NCBI GenBank assembly: GCA_016342585.1
Contig: JAEINK010000013.1
Coordinates: 1 to 64,000, forward strand
Reading direction: 5' to 3'
Source of the DNA: Spirochaetales bacterium
GTDB taxonomy: Bacteria; Spirochaetota; Spirochaetia; UBA9216
Length of the DNA: 64,000 nucleotides
In this document: positions 45,185-54,174 of the stretch, piece by piece
How positions within the stretch are numbered: position 1 is the stretch's first letter
How the letters are laid out: every line of letters starts with the position of its first letter
Notes under the pieces: model-generated
The model's database searches: none
What the model was told of the DNA's origin: nothing
The model's input: the letters and a program-made list of their open reading frames with translations, nothing else
Translations under genes and position numbers: made by a program

Positions 45185-46894
45185 ATGGATCAACTTGAAT
45201 TGAAGAAAAAAGCCCAATCTTATCTGGATAGGGAAAACAACGATTTTTTCAGGAAGGAACTTGAAGAAGTTCTGGCAAAGGAAGACTGGGCCGAACTGGA
45301 AGACCGGTTTTATAAGGAGCTTGATTTTGGAACCGGTGGATTACGCGGGGTAATCGGGGGCGGTGACAATCGTCTGAACACCTTTAATATTCATAAAGCG
45401 ACCCAGGGACTTGCCAATTACATTTCTGCCCAGAATATTGATAACCCGGGGGCGGTAATTGCCTACGATTCAAGGCACTTTTCCGATACCTTCGCCCTGG
45501 ATGCCGCCCTGGTTCTTGCGGCCAATGGCATCAAAACCTGGCTTTTTTCTTCTTTAAGACCGACCCCTGAACTCTCCTATGCTGTTCGGGAATTGGGTGC
45601 TTCTGTCGGTATTGTTGTGACAGCCAGCCATAATCCTCCGGAATACAATGGATACAAGGTCTACTGGGCCGATGGAGGCCAGCTTGTTCCTCCCCATGAC
45701 AAGGGTGTTATCGCCGAAGTACGAAAGGTTACCCATGATATCAGGATCCTGGACGAGAAAGAGGCCCTGGATTCCGGAATGCTTGAATACATTGATACAG
45801 AGATTGACGAGAGTTTTATCAGACTGATCAAATCCTACTCAATCAGACCCGAACTCATTAAGGAGTGGGGAAAAAAACTTAAAGTTGTTTATACCCCCCT
45901 GCATGGAACGGGCACCATGCTCATTGAGCGAATTTTCGGTGAACTTGGGATTCAGTCCATTACCGTACCCGAACAGCGGGATGGGGATGGGGATTTCCCG
46001 ACTGTGAAATCTCCGAATCCCGAAGAGGCTTCTGCCCTGAAGATGGCCCTCGAACTGGGTAAAAAAGAGAAGGCACAGCTTGTGATCGGTACAGATCCCG
46101 ATGCCGACAGGATCGGGATCGCCGAACCGGATGGTGATGATTTTCGGCTCTTCAGCGGTAATCAGCTTGGTGTTTTGCTTGGTGACTATATCTTCTCCTC
46201 CCTTAAAGAAAAAAATGCCCTGCCCAAACATCCCGCCCTGGTTAAAACCATTGTGACAACCGAGATGCAGACCCTTCTTGGTGAAAAATATGGAGCCAGG
46301 GTTTTCGATGTCCTCACCGGTTTTAAATATATCGGAGAGAAGATCAAGGAATTCGAAAGCGATAAATATGAGTATGTTTTCGGGGGAGAGGAGAGTTATG
46401 GATTCCTGTGTATGCGGGAAGTCCGGGATAAGGATGCCATTTCTACAGCGGCCATGATCGCCGAGATGGTTCTTTATCATTACTCCCAGGGGAAAACCCT
46501 GGCAGATAGATTGAATGAGTTGTACATCGAGTTTGGAATGTTCCAGGAGATTCTTGTCAGTAAGACCATTAAAGGGCCCACAGGTGCTGTCAGGATAAAG
46601 GAGATCATGCAGGGATTAAGAGAGAATCCACCGGCAACATTCGGGAAGGTGGCCGTTCGAGAGATTCTGGATTATAAGGAAAAGAACAGGAAAAACCTTC
46701 CTCCTGCAGATGTCATTCAAATTATTCTGGAAGATGATACGATCATTACGGCCAGACCTTCAGGCACAGAGCCAAAGATCAAATTCTATGCCTCCGCCCG
46801 GACTGCTCCGGGGTCGGATCTTGCTGAGAGCCGTAAAGATATCGATTCCCGACTCAATGATATCCGCAATTTTCTCGAAGAGTTAACAGCCTAG
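45185..46894 (+). CDS. Phosphoglucomutase/phosphomannomutase (alpha-D-phosphohexomutase)
   Basis: 569 residues, the length of the PgcA/PGM2-like group. The active-site serine loop is VTASHNPPEYNGYK (about 144), the metal loop GTDPDADRIGIA (about 302), the sugar loop GGEESYGF (about 400) and the phosphate loop RPSGTEPKIKFY (about 528). All key residues are present. It interconverts hexose 1- and 6-phosphates. A strong terminator follows, and the gene lies 52 bases after the HAD gene, possibly in one operon. Confidence 0.92.
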   Translation: MDQLELKKKAQSYLDRENNDFFRKELEEVLAKEDWAELEDRFYKELDFGTGGLRGVIGGGDNRLNTFNIHKATQGLANYISAQNIDNPGAVIAYDSRHFSDTFALDAALVLAANGIKTWLFSSLRPTPELSYAVRELGASVGIVVTASHNPPEYNGYKVYWADGGQLVPPHDKGVIAEVRKVTHDIRILDEKEALDSGMLEYIDTEIDESFIRLIKSYSIRPELIKEWGKKLKVVYTPLHGTGTMLIERIFGELGIQSITVPEQRDGDGDFPTVKSPNPEEASALKMALELGKKEKAQLVIGTDPDADRIGIAEPDGDDFRLFSGNQLGVLLGDYIFSSLKEKNALPKHPALVKTIVTTEMQTLLGEKYGARVFDVLTGFKYIGEKIKEFESDKYEYVFGGEESYGFLCMREVRDKDAISTAAMIAEMVLYHYSQGKTLADRLNELYIEFGMFQEILVSKTIKGPTGAVRIKEIMQGLRENPPATFGKVAVREILDYKEKNRKNLPPADVIQIILEDDTIITARPSGTEPKIKFYASARTAPGSDLAESRKDIDSRLNDIRNFLEELTA

Positions 46895-46945
46895 TGCTTC
46901 TATCAGCCTGATTTGATCAGGTGAAGAGTAAAAGGGACTATAAAA

Positions 46946-46986
46946 AGGGCCGGCCGGAAATATTCCGTGTACCGGCCCTGTTTTTT
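46946..46986. terminator. Bidirectional intrinsic terminator after the phosphohexomutase
   Basis: AGGGCCGG pairs with CCGGCCCT across an 18-base spacer, with an inner CCGGAA/TTCCG pairing. GTTTTTT follows on the plus strand and TTTTT on the minus strand, so it can serve both the mutase and the convergent gene ending at 46990. Confidence 0.88.
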
Positions 46987-46989
46987 ACC

Positions 46990-47268
46990 CTAATACCGCT
47001 TTCTCCGAAGCCTTAAGGCTTCAAGACAGAGCTCCCGAAGGTGAGGTTCATCTATCAATTTCCGATCATAATCATTCTGCAGATCTTCAAGAAACCTCTC
47101 TTCCATGTTGTAAAGAGAATCTTCGAGTCCCTTCGACCAGATAAACTTGGCAAGCTCTTCCGGTTTTTCGCGTAATTCCAGAAGTTCTCCCGCCTTTCTA
47201 TGGGAGAGAAACCATCGGATATCATCTATTTCGAGTCCATATTCGTCCAGAAGTTCAGTGATTACCAA
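46990..47268 (-). CDS. Small hypothetical protein
   Basis: 92 residues, helical and highly charged (WFLSHRKAGELLELREKPEE, LRELCLEALRLRRKRY), without cysteines in motifs or membrane segments. The start is TTG at 47268, supported by a strong GAGGAGG six bases upstream; no ATG fits. No family was recognised, though such short charged proteins are often lineage-specific. The shared terminator lies downstream. Confidence 0.65.
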   Translation of the reverse strand: MVITELLDEYGLEIDDIRWFLSHRKAGELLELREKPEELAKFIWSKGLEDSLYNMEERFLEDLQNDYDRKLIDEPHLRELCLEALRLRRKRY

Positions 47269-47385
47269 AACATCCTCCTCTTTCAGATATTACTCACTTG
47301 AAAATGGGAAGTAAAGGTTATTAATGATTTTTTTTTATTTGCCGAAATTTAAAATAGGAGATTCAACAGTTAATTGGAGGAAGAT

Positions 47386-47601
47386 ATGATTCAATACAGA
47401 GTAAAAGGTAATGCAGGGCAGTCAACTACCATGGAAATTATCGAAGAACATCCGGATGGATACCATGTACTCATAATCCGGGAATATGATAATTTTCGGG
47501 AAGAGAGCCGTGAATATCTGTCTGCAGAGCTGTTTGAAACCTGTTTAAGGACAGGATATCTTACAGCCATCGAGGCTGACCCCTCATTGATGACAGCCTA
47601 A
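47386..47601 (+). CDS. Small hypothetical protein
   Basis: 71 residues from ATG at 47386, five bases after GGAGG; the frame is open four codons further to a TTG that overlaps this site. The sequence alternates strands and charged residues (TTMEIIEEHPDGYHVLIIREYD, SREYLSAELFETCLRTGYL). It looks like a small soluble alpha/beta protein. No family was recognised. A strong terminator follows, so it is a single-gene unit. Confidence 0.65.
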   Translation: MIQYRVKGNAGQSTTMEIIEEHPDGYHVLIIREYDNFREESREYLSAELFETCLRTGYLTAIEADPSLMTA

Positions 47602-47650
47602 TACCGAACAATCAAAAAAAAGTATCTATACCAGCTGGTGTGAAAAAAGT

Positions 47651-47700
47651 AAAACAGGACATGACCTGAAAATTTGGGTCTAAATGTCCTGTTTTTTTTT
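47651..47700 (+). terminator. Intrinsic terminator after the 71-residue protein gene
   Basis: AAAACAGGACAT (47651-47662) pairs with ATGTCCTGTTTT (47684-47695), extended inward by GACC/GGTC, and is followed by a run of nine T. Confidence 0.9.
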
Positions 47701-47745
47701 GTCATCTTATGATAGTCTGCCACCCTATGAAATTGGAGCTTAAAC

Positions 47746-50700
47746 ATGGCTGAGATTCTTTTTGGAGAGATCGAAGAAAATTTCTGGATCGCAAATGATC
47801 CGGATTTTGAATCACTCCTTGGAAGAAAAGTTCTGGAATCGGCCGAAGAAATAGAAAAAAACGGTACCCTGGATATTATAGTGAACCGCCCCGGGAGGCT
47901 GGAAGTAGAGGTCGTCGAACCGGGAGAGCTGCTTCCCTTCATGGTGAAACTTGTTCGCCGGGAGGAGGGGTGGTTCTGGGATTGTGACTGTACCTGTTCC
48001 TGGCCATGTAATCATCTTGGATCCATACTGTTAAGAATAAGAAACAATGACAAGTTGAAAATCTTTGCCAGGCAGGAGATAGAGCCCGAGGAGCGCCTGG
48101 ATGATTCGGGTGAGCTGTTTCAAAAGGTTGATGAGGCCAGGCAGCGGCTTGGTTCAGCGAAAGATGATGTGCAGGAGTTTCCCCTGGCTCCGGAGGAGCA
48201 GAAGTATCTGGATTTGGAAGATGTTATAAATAATAAGAAAAAGCCCGCAAGTCTTCCGGGTATGCTGGTATTTACAATGCTGAAAGGGAGTGACGGTGTA
48301 AACCGGATTGCCCCGGGGGCTTTAAAGGTATCCTCTTCCGGGAAACCGGGGAAGCTGGATGATATATTTGCTATTGAAAGGATCTCTTCCGATATCTCTG
48401 CCGAAGAGGAGCTTCTCCTTGAGAAGGTCCGGGCCTCATATTCCAAGGAGATACCGGTTCTGCCGGAGATTTTTCTCTTTGTAAATGAAAGGGCCCATCT
48501 TTATCTGCCGGCCGAGAAGAAGTTTTATAATTTCAGGGAGTATGGGCGGCTGAAAGCAGGCTTTCGTTTCTCCGGGATATTAAAAAATAATGATCTTGAG
48601 TTTTTTCCGGTTTTTGTCCCCGAAGTTGTCAATGAGTCAGACCTCCATGCCAGGGACCTAATCGGGTATACCGACGAGGAGGGTGGTTCCGACAAGGGGG
48701 CTGCAAAAAATCGAATTGGTTTAAAATCATCAGCCAATGAGTACAGGCTTGATGAGATTCATATTTCCGGTAATCGAATATTCTGCCTTGATGCCGGAAA
48801 GGTAGAGATCGGTTACCTTAATTCGGACCCGGATACTCGGTTTATCCTCTCTATGATGAAGCAGTCTTCCCGGAAGGTTTCATCTGCCGAAATTAACAGG
48901 ATAAAAGCCCTCGCCTCGGAACGGAATCCCGGGAATATTCAATTTGATTTCAGTCTGGAGAAGGCCGAAGTTATATCCCGGGCACCGGATACCATTTTAA
49001 ATATGTCCCACGGCCGGGAGGAGTGCCGGATCAGTTTCTGGTTTCGCTATGGGGTGCAGGAGATTCACCACTCAAGTTCCGTCCAGCACCTTAATGGCGG
49101 CCTGGATGAGAATGGCAAGGTTCTTTTTCTACAAAAGAGAAATCCGGAATTCGAAGGTTTGGTCATGGATGCCATCCGGGCCGGTTTTAAAAAGCATCTT
49201 GCGGCGGAACGGGGACCCTATAACCGGTTTCTATCCAATGATGAACATGATCTGACCATAATGCTGGATATAAATCAGTTTTTTGATTTGCATGCTCCTT
49301 TTCTGATGGAAAAAGAGATTGAAATCCGGATAAACGGAAGGAAAATCGTTAAGTCCTCCTCGATATCCTTCAATGTGAAAATGAACAATGACTGGTTCGA
49401 CATTAAGCTCGATTTCCCCGATGAAGAGGGCGAGGTTTATATCGATGACGAACTGCTGCAGCATAATGTGATCCAGAAGGGTGGTAAATATATCATCCTC
49501 ACGACCGAGGATATCCAGGAGCTTGTTAAACTCCAGAAAATGGGAATGGATGCCCATGGTTACCTTAAAACCTCGTCAGACAACCTTGGTGTCATCGATA
49601 TAATATATGAACAAACCATCGAAAAGGAGAATCTCCTGAAGCAGAAGAAGGAGATCATCGATCACCTTAAAAACTTCTCGGACCACAGGGAGGTTGTACC
49701 TCTTGGGTTGAATGCTACCCTTCGTGAGTATCAGGAGGAGGGGTTTCAGAGGCTCACCTTCTGGCATAAATACCATCTGAATGGTTGTCTTGCCGATGAT
49801 ATGGGGCTTGGCAAGACGGTACAGACCCTGGCCCACCTTCAAAAGCTGAAAGAGGATGATAATTTATCTGTATCTCTGCTGATAGCACCGGTAGTTACGA
49901 TTCCCAACTGGGAAGCCGAGGCGGCCAGATTTACACCGGATATAAAAACCTTTCGCCATGCGGGTACCGGGAAGTTAAAGTCATGGCGAAAAGGGAAGAG
50001 TTTTGATCTGATAATTGTCAGTTATAACACCCTTCGTAATGATGTTGAGTTTTTCAGTGAGGTTGAGTTCGATTATATAATCCTCGATGAGGCCCATTAT
50101 GTAAAAAATGCCGCATCTCAAACCTTCAAATCTATCCGGGGCCTTAAAAGCAGGCACCGGCTTTCCCTGACTGGAACCCCCCTGGAAAATAACACCCTGG
50201 AGTTATGGACGCAGATGAACTTCCTGAATCCCTGGCTCCTGGGCTCCCTGAAGGAGTTCAGGAACGTTTATGCAAGACCAATAGAGAAAATGGGTGACCA
50301 GGGGGCTATGGATACCCTGAGGGCTGTTATTTCACCTTTTTTCTTAAGGCGTAAAAAGGATGAAGTTCTCGATGATCTTCCGCCCAAGGAGGAGATCCTC
50401 GTGTACTCAGAAATGGGTGTGGAGCAGGAGGCCGCCTACAACAAGATGAAGGCAGCCCTTCGTCAGCGTGTACTCGATCTCCTTGAGAATAATGAAGGAC
50501 GAAAGTCCGCCGTTGAAATCCTCACCTTCATGTTGAAACTCAGGCAGATGGCTATTCTCCCGGTCCTGGCGGATAAGAAATACTCGGACCTTCCTTCGTG
50601 TAAAATGGATTCCCTCTTTCTGCTACTCGAAGAGGTGCTCTCCGAGAACCACAAGGTCCTGATATTCTCCCAGTTTACCTCGGTTATCGATTACCTGGAG

Positions 50701-51102
50701 GCCTACTGCAAAAAGAAGAGGCTTAAACATGTGACACTCACAGGTTCTACCCGGGACAGGGCTGTACCGGTGAAGAAGTTTCAGGAGGATGAAAACGTCA
50801 GGATATTTCTTCTAAGCCTTAAGGCAGGAGGTGTGGGAATTAACCTGACAGCTGCCGATTATGTTATCCTTTTCGACCCCTGGTGGAACCCTGCAGCCGA
50901 GGCCCAGGCCGTGGACAGGGCTCATCGAATGGGGCAGAAACGTAAGGTCTTTACCTATAGAATTATCGCCAGAAATACCATAGAAGAGAAAATTATGGCC
51001 CTGCAGCAGCGGAAGAAAGAGCTGGCAGACAACCTTATTTCCGATTCGGGCGGCGCATTCTCCTCGATGGATAAGGATGATATCCTTAATCTCTTTCAAT
51101 AG
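47746..51102 (+). CDS. SNF2-family helicase with SWIM zinc finger
   Basis: 1118 residues. A SWIM finger, CTCSWPCNH (about 82-90), lies near the N-terminus. A long SNF2-associated region follows. The helicase core is complete: Walker A DDMGLGKTVQTL (about 683), IILDEAHYVKN (about 778), LTGTPLENN, and the C-terminal half with SLKAGGVGINLTAADYVILF and DRAHRMGQ. Bacterial proteins of this build are HepA/RapA-like or SNF2 DNA translocases of unclear role; the SWIM finger suggests DNA or protein binding. No partner gene is close. Confidence 0.9.
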   Translation: MAEILFGEIEENFWIANDPDFESLLGRKVLESAEEIEKNGTLDIIVNRPGRLEVEVVEPGELLPFMVKLVRREEGWFWDCDCTCSWPCNHLGSILLRIRNNDKLKIFARQEIEPEERLDDSGELFQKVDEARQRLGSAKDDVQEFPLAPEEQKYLDLEDVINNKKKPASLPGMLVFTMLKGSDGVNRIAPGALKVSSSGKPGKLDDIFAIERISSDISAEEELLLEKVRASYSKEIPVLPEIFLFVNERAHLYLPAEKKFYNFREYGRLKAGFRFSGILKNNDLEFFPVFVPEVVNESDLHARDLIGYTDEEGGSDKGAAKNRIGLKSSANEYRLDEIHISGNRIFCLDAGKVEIGYLNSDPDTRFILSMMKQSSRKVSSAEINRIKALASERNPGNIQFDFSLEKAEVISRAPDTILNMSHGREECRISFWFRYGVQEIHHSSSVQHLNGGLDENGKVLFLQKRNPEFEGLVMDAIRAGFKKHLAAERGPYNRFLSNDEHDLTIMLDINQFFDLHAPFLMEKEIEIRINGRKIVKSSSISFNVKMNNDWFDIKLDFPDEEGEVYIDDELLQHNVIQKGGKYIILTTEDIQELVKLQKMGMDAHGYLKTSSDNLGVIDIIYEQTIEKENLLKQKKEIIDHLKNFSDHREVVPLGLNATLREYQEEGFQRLTFWHKYHLNGCLADDMGLGKTVQTLAHLQKLKEDDNLSVSLLIAPVVTIPNWEAEAARFTPDIKTFRHAGTGKLKSWRKGKSFDLIIVSYNTLRNDVEFFSEVEFDYIILDEAHYVKNAASQTFKSIRGLKSRHRLSLTGTPLENNTLELWTQMNFLNPWLLGSLKEFRNVYARPIEKMGDQGAMDTLRAVISPFFLRRKKDEVLDDLPPKEEILVYSEMGVEQEAAYNKMKAALRQRVLDLLENNEGRKSAVEILTFMLKLRQMAILPVLADKKYSDLPSCKMDSLFLLLEEVLSENHKVLIFSQFTSVIDYLEAYCKKKRLKHVTLTGSTRDRAVPVKKFQEDENVRIFLLSLKAGGVGINLTAADYVILFDPWWNPAAEAQAVDRAHRMGQKRKVFTYRIIARNTIEEKIMALQQRKKELADNLISDSGGAFSSMDKDDILNLFQ

Positions 51103-51187
51103 TTTTTGGGGCCACCCTCCCTTAATCCATCGGAGAACACCCTTCAGGATTGGTCTGAGATTTAAAGGAAAAACTTTTAAAAAAGGA

Positions 51188-51215
51188 TTGACAATATTCA
51201 GGATATCCGTAAAAT
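51188..51215 (+). promoter_or_regulatory. Promoter upstream of tRNA-Gly
   Basis: A perfect TTGACA (51188-51193), a 16-base spacer and TAAAAT (51210-51215), about 55 bases before the tRNA. Confidence 0.7.
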
Positions 51216-51270
51216 ACATTCTCGTAAGTCAGTAATAAACAATGTTTAAACTGATTAACAGTTGGTAATT

Positions 51271-51342
<72 letters not shown>

Positions 51343-51350
51343 CTACTTAA

Positions 51351-51384
51351 AGACTGATTGCTTTTGCAATCGGTCTTTTTTTTT
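51351..51384 (+). terminator. Intrinsic terminator after tRNA-Gly
   Basis: AGACTGATTGC pairs with GCAATCGGTCT (one G-U) around TTTT, followed by a run of T. It starts nine bases after the tRNA. The following 51385-51550 holds no gene; bases 51392-51403 are an inverted 12-base copy of the tRNA T-arm. Confidence 0.88.
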
Positions 51385-51550
51385 GATGTGACGATCGGAA
51401 TCGCACCATGCAGTGCGAAAACGTGGAGCACCGCAGCACCCTGCCTTTGCCCTGTATCCGGCGCGATATGAGGAGCATGACAACAATATAATCACTGAGA
51501 GAGATATTTCTTGTAAATTTCAGACTTCCATTCTAAGGTTATAAGCAGAT

Positions 51551-52155
51551 ATGAAACGTTCATTATATTTTGTAATAATTATTTGCCTGTTTTCAGCCCT
51601 GTTTAACGGATGCAGTTCAATCTGCTTTTCCCGCTCCAATGAACTTGTGCCCGGGAATACATATATTGTCCTGATCGAGAAGAACAATTATCCTTCAGGG
51701 TATTCTAATCTGGATTTTAATTTTACAAACTCATATAAGCTGATGGAGTTTTTCGGGGATTTGGGGGTTCCTGAGGGGAATATGTTGTTTGTAAAGGATC
51801 AGGTTGGTGAAAAAGAGATACAGGATTCTTTTGCATGGCTGATGAAATTAACTGGTGGAGTGAAGAATTCGAAAATTTACCGGTTGTCGGCAGTATCTGG
51901 GTTAATTATTTTATTGAAGCCTTCAGCAATCCTGCCGCCGATGAGGATGGTGACAGCAGATTGAGTTTCAATGAGATTCATGAATTCGCAAATGAAGCAG
52001 TACAAAAATATATGAGTGATTATATATTCAGCAACCAGGAGTATTTAAATCTTTATCTGGACATCGGTTATAACCCTTTTGCAAAACCAGCATACCCGAA
52101 TGCCGTGATGAATAATTATCTTGGCGATAATTTCATAATGAAATCCATGGATTAA
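51551..52155 (+). pseudogene. Broken caspase-like (peptidase C14) lipoprotein gene
   Basis: The first frame (51551) has a lipoprotein signal ending FNGCS and then resembles the start of caspase-like domains: IEKNNYPSG, YKLMEFFGDLGVPEGN, a helix ending SFAWL. The end of the same fold appears in another frame (about 51850-52155): WVNYFIEAFSNPAADEDGD, RLSFNEIHEFANEAVQKY. The central segment with the catalytic His and Cys is missing and the frames differ by two, so a deletion joined the ends. Family assignment is by pattern only. Confidence 0.55.
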
Positions 52156-52215
52156 ATATATTATAATAGAGAATGGTCTGGAATTATCTTTAAATCCCTT
52201 TCAATATTCATTCCT

Positions 52216-54024
52216 CTAAACCAACTGTGAAATCTTCCCTTTAATAAGATGAGTATTGACCATCTCTTCCTTACCCTTGAGAGCAATTGGCTCCTGTGCT
52301 TCGGCAGAAAAACTGCCCTCGATAAGTTCCCAGGTTGAATCGCTTACGAGAACACTATCGCAAGGGGCTGAGCTTTCCAGTCTCTGAGCCACATTAACAG
52401 CGTCTCCAATTATCGTGTAATCACGACGGAAAAATCTGCTCCCTAAATCCCCCTGGACAACCTCTCCGGAGTTGATCCCAACACGGATATGGATAGGTTT
52501 AATCGCTGTCTTATTGAATTCAGCCAGCGCTTCTATCATCTCAATTCCTGTCTTAACCGCCATATAAGCTCCGTTTTCTTTGCCGCCATAAATTGCCATT
52601 ACTGCATCACCTATGAATTTGTCGATTGTTCCCCCGTTATTCCTGATAATATCAACCATCAGATCGAAGTATCCATTCAAAAGATTAATAACAGTTTCAG
52701 GGGTGAGTGATTCGCACAAGGGCGTAAAACCCACAATATCGGTAAAAAGGATTGTTCTGTACTTCTCTTCGGCTCTCATGGTTAAGGGGGAGCCGGATTT
52801 GGCTAAATGCCCGGCATGATCCATGGCCGCTTCGGAAATATACATGCTCATGGCATCCCGTTCTTTAATAAACCGGTACTCACCCAGGAGTTTTTCGACG
52901 GCGACAAGCATACGTTCAACGACGAAGGGTTTCGAAATAAACTCACTCACTCCGGCACTTCGATTTTTGATCAAATCGAGCTTGCTGTCTTTGGAGCTGA
53001 GCATAATAACCGGGCAGGATTTTGTGGCAGGATCTTTTCTGAGGGTTCTTACAACCTCTCGTCCATCCATAACATGCAGTACCTGGGAAATTATAAAGAG
53101 ATCAATCTGATGTTCATGGGCTAATTCGATTATTTCAGATCCGGAATTAGCTGTAATGCATTGAAATCCCTGTTTCTTCAATCCGGTAACTATCATATTT
53201 GTAATGAGTCTGGATGAGTCGGCTACAAGGATGGTTTCCCTGTTTTCAGGAACTGAATTCAGGAAGCTGTTGATTCGGCTTATGAGTTCGGCAGGGTTTA
53301 TCGGTTTGGTGATATAATCATCCGCTCCGGATTCAAAAGCTTTGTCAATGTGCATACCATCGGTGATCGAAGACTGGATTAATACGGGAATGGACTGGAG
53401 TTTTTCGTTCTCTTTGATCTTTTTGCATACTCCATATCCATCAAGCTTAGGCATCTCTATGTCAGTGATAATAAGATCCGGAATTAACTCTTCGGCTTTT
53501 AAAATGCCTTCAATCCCGTCATATGCATGTTCCAGCCTGTATCCCTGGGGTGTAATAATGGTATCAACCATTTTATGAATCAAGTTACTATCATCAATAA
53601 AAAGGATCACTTCCTCATCTCTACAGGCCTGGGATCCAATGCTCTCTTCAGCAAAATCCAGGAGATCCGAGCCGTTGAAGGGAAGCTGAAAAGCACCATC
53701 CGCCCCCCAGGACAGAAAATCATTTTTTTCAGTTGGATTTATAGAAAATGAAAGCACAAGGCTCTCTTCAATCCCCGTATGATCCCTTAGTTCATCAAGG
53801 TCGGTAAAAAAAGTGTCTTGAGGGTCCGTGTCGATCAGGATAACCTCTGGAATACCCCTAGAATTTTGAGATTCAAGAGTAGAAAATGGGGCTGATAAAA
53901 AACTCTCCGATGATTCATAAAAGATGATCTCTTCGATGTTATTCTCTTTCAGGGTTTCCGAAAGTAGTATGATTGCTTTTTGTTTATCGGTGATGATGTG
54001 AAGTCGATTGATGATCTTTTCCAT
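52216..54024 (-). CDS. Multi-receiver adenylate/guanylate cyclase
   Basis: 602 residues. A weak receiver-like region (1-130) is followed by a good receiver (about 138-255: VILFIDDSNL, acceptor D188 in IITDIEMP, KPI) and a second (about 265-385). In the latter the acceptor position reads IISQVLHV, so no Asp is available, while the KPF Lys remains. A class III cyclase domain (about 415-600) has both metal aspartates, FTDIVGF (about 425) and DKFIGDAVMA (about 470), and GINSGEVVQGD. It makes cAMP or cGMP in response to phosphorylation. The kinase is not nearby. Confidence 0.88.
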   Translation of the reverse strand: MEKIINRLHIITDKQKAIILLSETLKENNIEEIIFYESSESFLSAPFSTLESQNSRGIPEVILIDTDPQDTFFTDLDELRDHTGIEESLVLSFSINPTEKNDFLSWGADGAFQLPFNGSDLLDFAEESIGSQACRDEEVILFIDDSNLIHKMVDTIITPQGYRLEHAYDGIEGILKAEELIPDLIITDIEMPKLDGYGVCKKIKENEKLQSIPVLIQSSITDGMHIDKAFESGADDYITKPINPAELISRINSFLNSVPENRETILVADSSRLITNMIVTGLKKQGFQCITANSGSEIIELAHEHQIDLFIISQVLHVMDGREVVRTLRKDPATKSCPVIMLSSKDSKLDLIKNRSAGVSEFISKPFVVERMLVAVEKLLGEYRFIKERDAMSMYISEAAMDHAGHLAKSGSPLTMRAEEKYRTILFTDIVGFTPLCESLTPETVINLLNGYFDLMVDIIRNNGGTIDKFIGDAVMAIYGGKENGAYMAVKTGIEMIEALAEFNKTAIKPIHIRVGINSGEVVQGDLGSRFFRRDYTIIGDAVNVAQRLESSAPCDSVLVSDSTWELIEGSFSAEAQEPIALKGKEEMVNTHLIKGKISQLV

Positions 54025-54174
54025 AAGCTAATATAGATCTTAATCTCGGTTCTGCCCAGATAAAATCTGTAATCTATCAGGTAAATGACTTGTATTAAAT
54101 TTGCTCTTGATATTGGGAATGATATACATGTAATATTAGTTTCTTTTTATCCGAAATTTTATTGAAGGAATCAA

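Noticed and set aside
45839..46480. 213-codon minus-strand frame inside the phosphohexomutase gene
   Set aside because: The plus-strand gene has all catalytic motifs; the antisense frame resembles no family.
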